Shown one piece after another: positions 37,883 to 50,156 of a stretch of DNA of 64,000 nucleotides. Source of the DNA: Chaenocephalus aceratus (lineage: Eukaryota > Chordata > Actinopteri > Perciformes > Channichthyidae). The position numbers and the translations under genes were made by a program. Within the stretch, counting starts at the first letter, position 1; each line of letters begins with the position of its first letter. The notes under the pieces were generated by a model. The model was not told the origin of the DNA and made no database searches. It saw only the letters and a list, made by a program, of their open reading frames with translations. Where the stretch lies: contig CM043798.1 of the NCBI GenBank assembly GCA_023974075.1, positions 25,298,925 through 25,362,924 of the forward strand, given 5' to 3'.

Positions 37883-40243
37883 TTATCTGAATTCACTGAG
37901 GATGTCTGACCTTGAGGTGGGGATCTGTGCCCTTGAGCAGAGGCCCATTTGATGATACTGGCAGGAAGGCGTGTAGGGATAGTTGTAAACTTCATAGCAC
38001 ATGGGATATGGGGCCGCACTGGGGCATGGACCCATGGACTGAGCTTGAGGACAGGCACTTGAGAAGGAAACACCTGGGTCCTGTCCTGCTGTCTTTTTTG
38101 AGGAAAAACGCTCAATGTTTCTCTTCTTCCTGGGGCGATATTTATAATCTGGCATGATATGACAAAGCCAAGAGCACGAGTAAGTGAAACATACGATACA
38201 TACATATCAGATCAGATTTCAACTGAAAACCTACAGTATATCTGCACACAGGACTCAACAGTAACCTTGAGTAAAACGTGTTTACCCTCTAATCAGCTGT
38301 GTAAATGTCCATACCAGGGAAATGCTGCCAGTGAATGTATTTCAGTATGTCAGCCACTTCATAGTAGGGCCTCTTCTTCTCCACACTGAGTTTGGACCAC
38401 TCACTGCCCAGCAACTGATAGGTGTACGTCATGTTGACTAAAGAGGCATCTTTTTTAAGGGCACGCCGATGGATGCTAGCCCAAACGAAGTAGGCATTCG
38501 GGGGCCGTTTAATGTGTCCATTCTTGTCTGGGACAGTCTGCAACCACCTAATATCTGAAGGTGATTTTTTTTTTGGAGACACAAACAATGAGTTAGTAAA
38601 TTTTTGATTAGAATTGAATCAGCTATAAATTGTCACACATGTACATGGCACCGCCCACACATATCTAGACACTTCATTAAACCTGTAATAGTGGATCATT
38701 GGGCAGCAGGGCCCAGGGAATAATGTGGGGCTCAAAAGCAAACTGGCATCTCTAAAAAGTCCACACAATGTACAGTACTTGGTCCATTTGGGTAATTACT
38801 GCCGCACATTGCATAATACAGTCTTTATTTTGGACTTAAGTGAATTTCAATTTGCTACCGGATTTAGCATCACATTTTTGTTTATTCTAGTCAGATTTTT
38901 TTACTTTGTTTGTCATTGATTTTTGACTTATTGTTATTGTCTTGATTTAGGATGACTTTAATGTCAAAATATGACTTGGACTATATCAATTTTGATTTGA
39001 TTAGCTCATAAATTACATTTAAAAACATTTTTTGACTTAGTGTCTCATAATTTTGCCTCCACCGTTACAATTACTGTATGTTTTCCTATCTCTCTCCATA
39101 CTTTCACACCATCACACACAGGCCCTATGGGGTACTGTACCTTCCTCTGTTGGCGCGATAGTAAAACTGATGACCTGACCATCAGCTCCTGTGGATGAGG
39201 TTGGGGTGAGGTGGACTGGACCTTGGTTCAGAGGGTCTCCAGCTGCACCCTGCCTTATCTTTGAGACCCGCTGCAGGACCAAGTCATCCTTAGGTGAAAA
39301 AGGGTTCACAGTACTGACCTGGAAACAGTTGTGGAAAGTAAGAAGTGCATTTACGGTAAATACAGATTCAAAGTACTTGTAGTTTATTATTATTTTCATG
39401 TGACTTTATACTTTTACTCTGCTACTTTTTTTAAGATGTTAAAACTTTGTTTTTATTGTTTTCGTTTGTTACAATAATGAACAGACAAACAATATGAAAG
39501 CAGACAGGGTCATCCTGGGTAAAAATAAATGCTTAGGCTACTATGTTTTAGAAAATATTATGCATAATATACATACATAAAATACGTACTTGCACACACA
39601 TCTATACAATCGTATACACACTTAGATGCTCTAACAGTATGTGCTACGTGTATACATATTTAGGGATGTAGGGCTAACAAAGGCAGGGTTCTGCTACTTC
39701 ACCACAATGTTTGTTCGATAACTATAGTGACTGGTTACTTTGCAAATTGATGAAAACTAAATGTATAAACAACAAACAAATGATGACGTATTTGAAGAGG
39801 CTAAGATAAACTTAACCCTTAAGGGAAACTCACAAACTACCCAGCAGTATCCTTAATCGTTATAAAATAACCCAAAAGGATGATGTAAACACCTTTCTGA
39901 TGATGATGATTATAATATAGGCCTACATCAGCCTATGATTATGATACTATTACATAGGGAGTTTTTCTGCATTGACTACTTTGGCTTCTGATGCTCAAAG
40001 AATATATTTGTTTTACTCAAGTAACATTTACAATGCATTACTTTTGTTTTCAATAGAGTAGTGAAAGGCACTGACCATTGGGGGCTTGTAAGTGTTGACC
40101 CCATTTCCGGTTAAATCCAGCGGATGAATCTGATCCGCGGATCCGGTCTGCAGGCACTGAGAGGCGGCCCCGACTGCCGGTGTCCTCGCTGGGTCCTGAC
40201 CCGTGTTTCTGGTTGACCATAACGATTTTATTTGAACTCTCAT
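37883..40243 (-). CDS. sox30: SOX30-like HMG-box transcription factor, 4 exons, 283 aa
   Basis: Exons: 40076-40243, 39141-39318, 38315-38554, 37883-38148. The lengths sum to 852 nt in frame, with a stop at 37883. SOX30 is a testis-expressed SOX factor required for spermatid development in mammals. The HMG box (about residues 129-198) reads NGHIKRPPNAYFVWASIHRR, then SEWSKLSVEKKRPYY, and continues into DYKYRPRKKRN, the usual basic end of a SOX box. SOX30 fits best because of GHxKRP, WA.IHR.AL and EW.KLS, and because it lies beside clint1 as in human. Oddities: the canonical SOX core RPMNAFMVW is altered to RPPNAYFVW; the N-terminus is far shorter than in human SOX30; and the exon 3 acceptor has a weak A-rich tract. 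The 40243 start is the ATG in the frame that matches the exon 2 phase. An extra 5' exon cannot be excluded. Confidence 0.78.
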
Positions 40244-42569
40244 TGTTATTATTTTTATTGCAAGGACCGTCGCTGTAATTCCGATTTGGCTCTGTTTTTG
40301 TTTTTTTTAAAACCCGTATTGTGACAACTGGAATGCTCAGACAACAGAGAACGGGTTTGGAAATAAATAAGAGCAACGTTCCAGATGCAAAATGTTTTTA
40401 TTTCTATTTATAATCATACTGTTAGCTCTATTTTTGTGTGAATACATGTAATGTCCCCTACGTGATTTTTTTTTCAGGACCTTTAGTGCTACTCAGTGTA
40501 AAAAACATATGTAACAAGTAAAGGTACTGCATTCATAAAATTAGCATAGAAATACACTTGTGGGACCAAAAGTACAATTACTCATTACAGAATGGCCGAA
40601 TTGACCATTTGATATCTCTTGAATGTTTTTGTTTTATGTCTTCTTTAGACAAAAACAAGACAAACTCTGGTGGTGAAATAATATTTCCTTTGTTGGTTTA
40701 AACTGTGTCCTACATTACTGACAACACACAAAGTTGCATACTCTTACAAAAAATGAAGAAACCGAATCTGTAATGTTATAATTTAATTTAATGTCAAATG
40801 AAGTACAGAAAATATAGAGAACAATCAAATGAAACGAGCTTTACCAAAAAGAAACAAAAACATGATTCCCTTAAACTATGATTATGTTATTAGTAGCTCT
40901 CACATATGAACAAAAGCTTACAAGGACACTAATCAAATATTAAACTAATAGCTATGGAATCATCCTTCTGAGAGTAACAAAATAAAGATTTGGTCGAGAG
41001 CAGTGCCTCAGAAAATGACAAGAGGCTTTGCTAAGCTGTGTTAACACATCAAACAGCAAAAACTATACACAAAGTCACACACACTAATTCATTCTATTCT
41101 CACACACACTTCACTCAAGACCCCCAAACCCTTAAGAATGCTCTCAACTAACCTTAAAAATAATTCATTCAAACTCAGCTATTGAATGAACTCCTCCAAT
41201 GTCCATGTCAAATTGAAGGGCAGTTATTTCTTGGCGCAGGTGGTGAGTTGCAGATAGGCAACCTTTGCACCAAAAGACTACCAAGTTTGCTGACAAAAAC
41301 AGTTTGTAATTACATGTACATTGCTAGGTTGACCAAAAATGCTGAAGTGAGCCACCGTCTTAAATATGGAAAAAATGTAGAGGATGATAACGTTCAGTCT
41401 TGTAGATAATGATTATCATGTCCCCTTTTTATTCAAATTAAAAAAGATGATCCTGTACCTCTATCCATAAACTGTACACTATATGGTTTCATCATTATCG
41501 CAATGTCAGCAACAGAAGACTTTGATATCGAACTCAAGGATATTTCAATTTTTAGTACCAGCACAAAGCTGTGTTTGAACATGTAACTATTATAATTGTT
41601 TCTTGTGCCAATCGGTTCAATTCAGTTCAATTTGTTTAATAAAAGAATGTTAGAAATAATTTCTTATATATTATTTTCATTACACAAGCAATTTATTGAA
41701 TTTTAGCAGTATTCTGAAAGCAGCAGAAAGGCATAACTGACGACACATCTATTTCATTTCCCTTGTTATATCTTTATTGCGATATTCAACAAGGTTATCA
41801 CTTATCGCACATTTTCCCCATCTTGAGAGGAGAAACCTTTCATTAGTAGAAATCTAAATAAAACACTGACAGACTTTAATCATACGGAGGCATCCAGAAA
41901 GTTACTGCTCATTATAATATTAAGAGCTGAACATTTTAGGGACCTTTGTTCTGGGCATGTTAAGGTTTCACTCATCAAAAAACGTTAATAAAACTGTTGC
42001 TGTTTATTGAACATGAAATTATTCTGAACTGCTACAAGACTGAGCAAAAAGAGGAAAGGGGAGAAAAAGTCAAATGCAATTCATCCATAAGGCTCAAGAA
42101 TAAGCATACACTCACTCTGCTCTCTGCTGGAGGACCAGAGTATGGATTCACTCAAATGAAGACTTTGTAAATGTTTGCACTGATTGTTGTCATAAAGGGG
42201 GATATACTGTAGTTAATTTATGAAACAGGAAAAGAGGGAGAACCTTTTCACCCACAGGTAATTAATGACTATAGGCCAACAGTGAAGGTGGGTTAACACC
42301 TTCACTGCTCTTTAAGTCTCTCTGTATGACATCATTTCACACATCAAACAGTTGAGGGGCACCTGTGGGTGCTCTGTCCTCCATCAACATGTCACAGGCT
42401 GGGGGATGATGAGCAGTCGCCAGCTCGCCACAGACAGCAGAAGCAGCGAGAGAAACATGCAAGGTTGTCTTCAAGTACAGCAGTCCTTCTGTGGTTCAAA
42501 CTCTCATAATGTCAGACATGCACCCTCACACACTCAGTCACACACTCAAACACACACATTTGCACTCCT
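40244..42569. other. sox30-clint1 intergenic region
   Basis: No gene recognised. 40430-40600 resembles a frequent teleost repeat (AAGTAAAGGTACTGCATTC, ACAATTACTCATTACAGAATGG). A 75-aa open frame at 41182-41409 has no similarity I know. The end next to clint1 should be its 3' UTR, with AATAAA on the minus strand at 42003-42008. Confidence 0.45.
42003..42008 (-). terminator. candidate clint1 polyadenylation signal
   Basis: AATAAA on the minus strand about 560 nt past the clint1 stop. Other hexamers lie further downstream, so alternative 3' ends are possible. Confidence 0.35.
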
Positions 42570-45500
42570 TCATTTTCCAAAACTGCCAAAGTTAGCGAAG
42601 GCATCCTGTTTGGGAGGAACCATGGCCAGGCTGATGGAGTGTGCTGCTCCTGGCACTCCCATGCCTGCCATCCCGCCCATCATCACTGGAGCGGCCATGC
42701 CCAGATTCATGCTCATGTTCATTCCCATCATGCCTTGGTTTACAGGAAGTCCTCCCATCCCCATGGTCCCTGTGGTCATAGAAGGGGGGAGACTCGATGA
42801 CAAGATAGCAGGCATTCCCATGGCGTTGCCGGCCATCATAGGATTGGCTGGTGGTCTGATGGGGGTCACGTGAGGCGGGGAGCTGAGGTTTAGTCCTCCG
42901 AAGTTCTGGGACAACAGGTTGAGGGGAGGAACTCCTGCACATAAACATGAGCAGGGAGAAGTTAGTACTAGGTTTTACCAGTAAGTGAGATAGTAAAACT
43001 GACAAATGGTCAAGTCACATTTATTTATCTTTTTTACATCTGCAGGCTGTACAAACAGAAGATGAATCACAATTTGGAAGATGATACCTTGCTGCTGGAT
43101 GATGTTGTTGAGTGTGGGCGGTGTCTTGGAGGGGTTGAGGCCTGCTGATAGGAAGTCCAGGTTGATGTTGACGGAGGGGTCCGACCAGGTAGAGCCTAAC
43201 GATCCTGGACCTCCAACACCAACCTTCTGCTGATCAAAGGGCTGCTGAGAGCCTCCCAGGCTCTAAAATAAAGAAAAGCATATTGTGAAGAACTCAAAAC
43301 TGAATGCAAGTAACAGCCATAAACTGGAACTTCATACTAGGGACAAACTGATATCGGCATGTCATTAGAATCAGCAGATAAAGGCATTCAAATTAAATAT
43401 TGGAATTTGTCAGAAATGTATATTTCCTCAAATACGAAAGGCCAATAGGATGATGTGTATACGCACATGATGTGAACCATTGACAAAGAGAGTGCAAAGG
43501 TGAATGTGTGCATTTAAGAAAAAAAAAAGGTATAGTCTATGTTTGCATCTGCCAGTGGGCCATTATAATGATATTGAGACTTCTGCATAGACAACATTTA
43601 AATATTTAATTATATTTGTGCCAAATTATCATACATGTGTGCATTCCTACTTTAGATTTATTGAACTAGAAGCATTCTTCAAGGGTGCACTGACATCAAT
43701 CTTTATATACAGGGGTGCACATAACTGGTACGCAGGTATGCATGCGCGGCAAACATCTGAAATGCGCACCGTCACTTGTCTCACTAAGTGCATTTCCAGA
43801 AGGCGCTTCAATCACTGGACGACAGAGCCGGTGTACAACGGAATTGTGCCACAACTTCCGGCGCGAGTTCCACGCGTGTGCTCTACTAGCGCCCACCCCT
43901 CCCGTCAACGTACAATACTACACCCCCACCGACAAAACGCACCCTCCCCCACCCCCATCGACGTTCGCGAAACAGAGGGGCTGAACACATAACTTTGCGT
44001 GGGCAGCCCTGAGTAACAAACATTTTCTCCTGGTACTCATTTGAATAACTCACTAAGAAAGTTATGTGCACCCCTGTTTATATAGGTTAGGAGTCCCTGT
44101 CCAGGGAGGGAACCATACATACCTGTTGAGAGCGAGAAAGGGGCATTGTTGGCATAGCAACAGACGCCCCTGGTGTTGCACCTCCCAGAGAGAAAGTCAT
44201 GCTCTGAGAGGCGCTCAGCGTTGCGTGTGGATTGGTTAGTTGATGGTTCACTCCCCCCATCAGATCAAAGAGCTCTGCAGAAGGTGGGACGGTGGCAGGT
44301 TTGGAGCAGGGGGCGGACTGGACGCTGCCGAACAGATCAGTGACGGGCTGGGAGGAACCGGAGGGGGAAGCTGGCTGATTGGCTCCAAAAGCATTCCAGT
44401 CTCCAAATTCCCCGTTTCCATTGGATGGGGCAGCAGCTGGCCACAGGAGATTAGATTAGATGTTAAATTAGATTAGATTAGATTAGATTAGATGTTAAAT
44501 TATTATTATTATAACATTCATCTTGGGCTTTGACACAAACAGACTCTTTCACCTCGTCCTAAATGTACGCCAATTTTCTAAAAATCTTTTGGGCGTTGCC
44601 ATAAACTAGCATCTAATAAAAGGCTTTGTGGATTTGTTTTGTTCATCAGTTGATCTTAAGTCAGTTTAATTGTTTCTTTTGTACGCTCTTGTACAGTGAT
44701 GGACACAGACTCTCTCCATATCCCTACACTACATTTTCTGTATGAATAACTTTCCCCCTTGGTCCGGTCAAAATGTACCGAACAAAAACATCTGATGGAG
44801 GGAAGACCAAGTTTACCTGTGGAGTTTGGGAGGCTGGCAGAGGCTGCAGGAGAAGAGAAGTCAGCAAATCCACCAATGAGGCCTGAACTGCCACCTGGAT
44901 GGTCAGAAACATGCATTATTAAAAAAAAAAAAAGAATCAAAGGACTAACAACTCTCTGGTCCAATAAAGAGTGACAGGACTTGTACACCACCTTTTAAAT
45001 TATCAGATTACCAATCAATTAGAAATGAATTTAATAGCAGGATTAAATGTAACGTTACATTTTAATATAATATTATAAGAATGGTATACACTTCACATAT
45101 TGAGTCTAACACATTGATCTTTACAGTGCACTGGTACGTTTCTATTGTTTTGTATTTAAAGCAAAACAAAAAGGGTAGTAACACTACAGTACAGTGCAAG
45201 TTATTTGTTTTGCAGAGCAGCAAAAATAATCCAGGAAGAACCTGAAAGTTTGCATGTAGGATCAATTAAATTGTAGGAGTAATGGTGCTGATCTAAGTTT
45301 AAATCGGACAACACTAGGGTGCCAAACTATTGGAGCCCTTGAAAGATGGCAGCATTTTCCCAACTGAAAGGCTAAAAGTACACTGTACTGTGATGTTGTT
45401 CCCCTTTCCTGCTTTACAAACAAAATAATGACAACATTTCAGCATTTTATTTTTCTCTTGTCTATATTTGCATATTTCATTTTGAGGTCATCCATAAGTA

Positions 45501-48500
45501 ACTGAAAGTGATTAAGTTAAGTTTCTTTGTAATACTTAGATCAGTTTACAGAAAGGAGGCAATTAAGTTATCCTCCCAACTTTTTACAACACCTAGACCA
45601 AGATCCTGGCCCTTGTGTTTTATATCTTTGCATTCGTGAAAGTTTGTATTTACCTATTGCAGTGCTCTTATTGGATAAAGGGTCAATCACTAGTAGGTCA
45701 GCTAGGCCGCCACTCGAAGACTGCCTGAGTGATGACTGAAGACAGAAGCAGAGAGAAGCAGTGATTAGAAATGTACAATTCAAAATGTATCCAACATTTT
45801 TAAGTGTGTGTGTGTGTGAGAGTGAGTGAGTGAGTGAGTGAGTGAGTGAGTGAGTGAGTGAGTGAGTGAGTGAGTGAGTGAGTGAGTGAGTGAGTGAGTG
45901 AGTGAGTGAGTGAGTGAGTGAGTGAGTGAGTGAGTGAGTGAGTGAGTGAGTGAGTGAGTGTCTTTCACCTCTGGGCTCTTGTCTCCGGTGTAGTGCGCTG
46001 CAGCTCCCAGGTCCAGAGTCTTGTTGCTTGTTGCTCCGCTGCGTTTCCGCGTGGTCGTCGTCGTTGTTTCTGTTGCCTGTGTGATCTGAATGCTCTTCGT
46101 TGTGACAGTTTCCTCCTCGTCTTTGAACTCAAGGGTTTCCTGCCTACCGTTCCTCGATGCTCGATCCTCCTCGTTGTCACTATGGCAACCGGACATGAAG
46201 GACGAATGAGGAACAGCACTCAGGATATTTTGTATTGATTGTTTTTTGTATGTCTGTGTGTGCTTGGTTATGTAAGGGTAGATATTTATTTTAGGTTTCT
46301 ACCAGAACATGTTTACATGCTTTAATGTATAAAAAAACATATCATTTTCCCCAGACTGTCTCTCCGAGTATACCAGTATCAATGCTTCATTTTGCAAGCT
46401 TCTCTTTAAACCCTTCTTTAGAAAAAGCACAGCCTGCTCTTATAGCCTTGGGAGATACAATTGAAGTGTCGCTGCGGATAAAGAGACACAGATTGGGGCG
46501 GTATATTTTAATAGGCCTGAATGTGATGTGAAGGGCAGCCAAATCTGATTATATGTAGCCTAAATCAAATGACAGCGAGGCTATGACTATCTAAAGTGCG
46601 TGGCGAGGTGATACTAACAGTGGGTGCATTTACCTGATTCTCTCCGGTGAGTCGTCTCGTTCCTTCTTCCTGAACTTGTTGATTGTGTCGTCTATGGTGC
46701 TGCCTATCTTGTCACTGATCTCTCCGAGCTTCTCGCTGAAGGGGAAAGCTCCTTTGCTCTTATCCCAGTCCTCATCCCACTTACTCCGATCCAACTCGTT
46801 AGCTGGAAGGAAGAACACGTAAAAAAGGAGAGAGAATAAACCTGAGCTGTTTTACAGACATCCGTCAAGAACTATATAATTTAAATGTACACACAAAAGA
46901 AAATCCTTGCATTGTAGAAGTTGGAAGAAGTTGATCAATAAATGTTTTTTAACTATTAAATCAGTGATTTTTTTTGTGGATCGACTTGTTGACTAATCTA
47001 TTTACATTACAGAATAAATAATATCCGTAATACTTGCCAAAATAATGACGGTTTTTAAAAGGTTTTAGTTTATGGGCAGACAAGGCTCAACTATAATTGA
47101 TACCGTTTTGTGTTTCACATCATTGAAGAAATCTCTATGTATAGACTTAATAACAAAATGTCTACATGTCTGCTTTACATGATATCCATTAGGGATGCTC
47201 CAATCGATCGGTGCTCTCTAAAAATGCCTATCGCGAGAGCCGATCGCATGACGTCAAATGATGATGTAAAATACATGACACTTTTCTCTGTGCGCGGCAA
47301 AACAAGCTCGCCAAAATGGCTTCACCAGTCTGGCAGTAGTTTAAGGTGTCCGAAAATGACAATAAAATAGCGGTATGCAACGCGTGAAGCAGAAATCCTG
47401 CAGCTCCGCCCGCTGTGACGGACGGACGAGCAAAACACACACTAAGAGTTAGACCTAACACACTTAGCTATTTTATCTACCTCTGGAACCAGCTAAACTA
47501 GTTATAGATATATGTATTCTTCACTGTCGGGTCACTCAGTCATTACTGGATCAGCCTGTCAGGAGAGAGAGAGAGAGAGGGGGAGAGAGGAAAGGAGAGA
47601 GGGGGAGAGAGGAAAAGAGAGCGCTTTGGCTCATTTCTCCCGTGTTATTATCCAAAGTTAATGTAAACTTGAATAATGTACTTCATTTGAATGTAATAAT
47701 TATGTTGGTTGTTGTTTGTGGAAGCGCCAGTGAATGAGCCCAATTAACTGAGTTTTAAACATCACTTTAAATGGAAGATCCCCATAGGCCCCGCCCACTC
47801 GGTCGGATCGTCGATAGGTATCGGCCGATACTGATTCCGGCGATCGGCCCCAAAATTGCCGATTGGAGCATCCCTAATATCCATCATTCAAAGCATGTAT
47901 AGGGAAAGTTATTATAACCATTTAATTCACATTTGTCATTCGCTGTCAAAGGAGGCGCACTGAATTACTTACAGTTCTTGATAATTCCGCCTACTCCTCC
48001 TGCTAATACTACTGCTCCTCCTCCCATACTGTCACAGGACACTCCGATGTATTTATCTTTGTTCTTCTTGGCTTTCTTCCTTTCCTCTCTCAGTCTGTCG
48101 TCGTCCTGCACAAACTCCACCATCTCCTTCACCTTCTGACGCACATTGATGCCCTGATCCTTACCGCTCTCATCTGGACAGACGCACAGAAAGAAAACTC
48201 AGGAGGACTGGTAGAAATGCTGGTTAACTCATGATCGTGTTTTTTTTATAATGCAGGAATGCTAGCAATGAAATGAACAGAATTCCGTCTTGTTGAATAC
48301 ACTGTATGCATGCTCCCCGGAGAAAGAACTCTTTATACTTTGATCTTTCTAAAAGTGTTTATTTTGCAAACAAATTAACATAAAAGTTAAGACGAATTTT
48401 CATTAAGAGACTTACCAATGAGGTGGTAGTTTTCTAAAGATCGCAGGTCGTAGATGTGTTCTCTGGCGCTGGTGACGACTCTTTCAGACCCATTCCTGAT

Positions 48501-50068
48501 CAGATAGGCCAACAGTAGCAAAGCCTGTGTGCAGAGGGTGGAAAGGGATAGTAAGAGATGGACTGAAAGACGTGACAAGAGTTAACTTTGGGGAGGATTT
48601 AGGTTCAATTGCTTTGACAGAAATAATCTTTCCTTAAAAGAAAAAAATCAGTTCTGCTTTACTTAACTGTCCCTTCTTTAAACTTAAAAAACCCCAAATC
48701 ATTCAATCTTCCTTGGCAATTTCATAATTTATAATGTTTTCATTAAAGTATTTTGATTGTGTGGGAAGGAAACAAATTCAGTTATAATGCAACATTGCTC
48801 TAAAATGTCACACGATACATACAGAAGAAAAACAGAGAATGAAAAACCCAGAATGACATGGATCCAATTAGATATATGGGTGTGTGACTTCGTTAACAAA
48901 GAGGAACAGAGACTCGGCTTTGATAAATCCTGATACAACAATACAGAAATGAGCTGCACAGAACAACACCACAGTTACAGTACAACACAGACGCATCTGG
49001 GGAACACCCAACGAACCACAGTGTAACGATACCTTGTACACTCGTCTCCAGTTCTTCTTGTTGTCCTTCAGCATCCTGGTCCACAGCATGTTCATCACCT
49101 CTGGGAACTGCTCATACATAAAGGTGGATCTAACACACACAAACACAAGACCACAAAAGTTAAAGTGCTTTGAAAACCCAATGCATGTTAACCAAAACAC
49201 AATCAGGTCAAGTAATCGGGGCCCGTAGTACAAAAACATCTTGACCTTCAGATACTATCTTACCTGTGACAATTGTAGAAAGGGTTTAGCCCTCAATGCA
49301 TTACGGATTAACAGTTCCTAATTCAATGCTCCTACCGTAACTTAAAATAGGAGTACCGCATTAAAAAGGAATCCTAAATTGCCCAAATCTTCTTACGCAA
49401 TGAAATATCAATAGGGTCTGTGTGTCCAAGACATACTTGGCTATTTCTCCCATCAGTTGTCCGGAGGGTCCCCAGGGGTCGTCATTAGTTGCCTCTCTCA
49501 CCTTGGACTCGATCTCGGAGTAGTTCATCACCACATTAGTGCTGTTGACACAAACATTTTCTTTCAAATGTACTCCAACACATTTTGATATTAACATCAC
49601 TATTTCAAACATGTAAAGGTGAAACCCTGTGGTTTTGCTTTCTTATCTTACTGTTAATCAGTCTGCATTGCAAGTTATCAGCAAATGTTCTGATGTCCTG
49701 ATTCCCTCTTATGTCAGACAGACCCAAATACACACATTTGTATACCTACACACTTGTACACAACACAGATGTACTGCTACACATGAGAACGCCTCACTCG
49801 TGCAGCACACACTAAAGCTGACAATAAATTCAAAAAACAGGATTATAACAACAAAGATATCTTTTATGCAAGTGTCGTACAGACAATGAAACCATGTAAG
49901 ACAAGGAGAATCTCAGCTGCCTGAATTATAAATGACAGCTTTCTAAAAGCCTGACCCCTGCACTTCAGAGGTGGACACACCAGCGTTGTGTGTAAGAAAT
50001 TATTCAGCTTTATGGGGCACAAAAGGGAGATGAGACGGTGTGTGCATGAAAGAGAGGGGAGCAGGGGG

Positions 50069-50156
<88 letters not shown>

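Noticed and set aside
42352..42873. 173-codon plus-strand frame
   Set aside because: Antisense of the clint1 terminal exon, which encodes the known CLINT1 C-terminus.
43618..43992. 124-codon open frame in clint1 intron 10
   Set aside because: It runs across the hAT MITE boundary and has no similarity to known proteins.
45819..45960. CRISPR-like direct repeats
   Set aside because: A pure tetranucleotide microsatellite without spacers, in a vertebrate intron.
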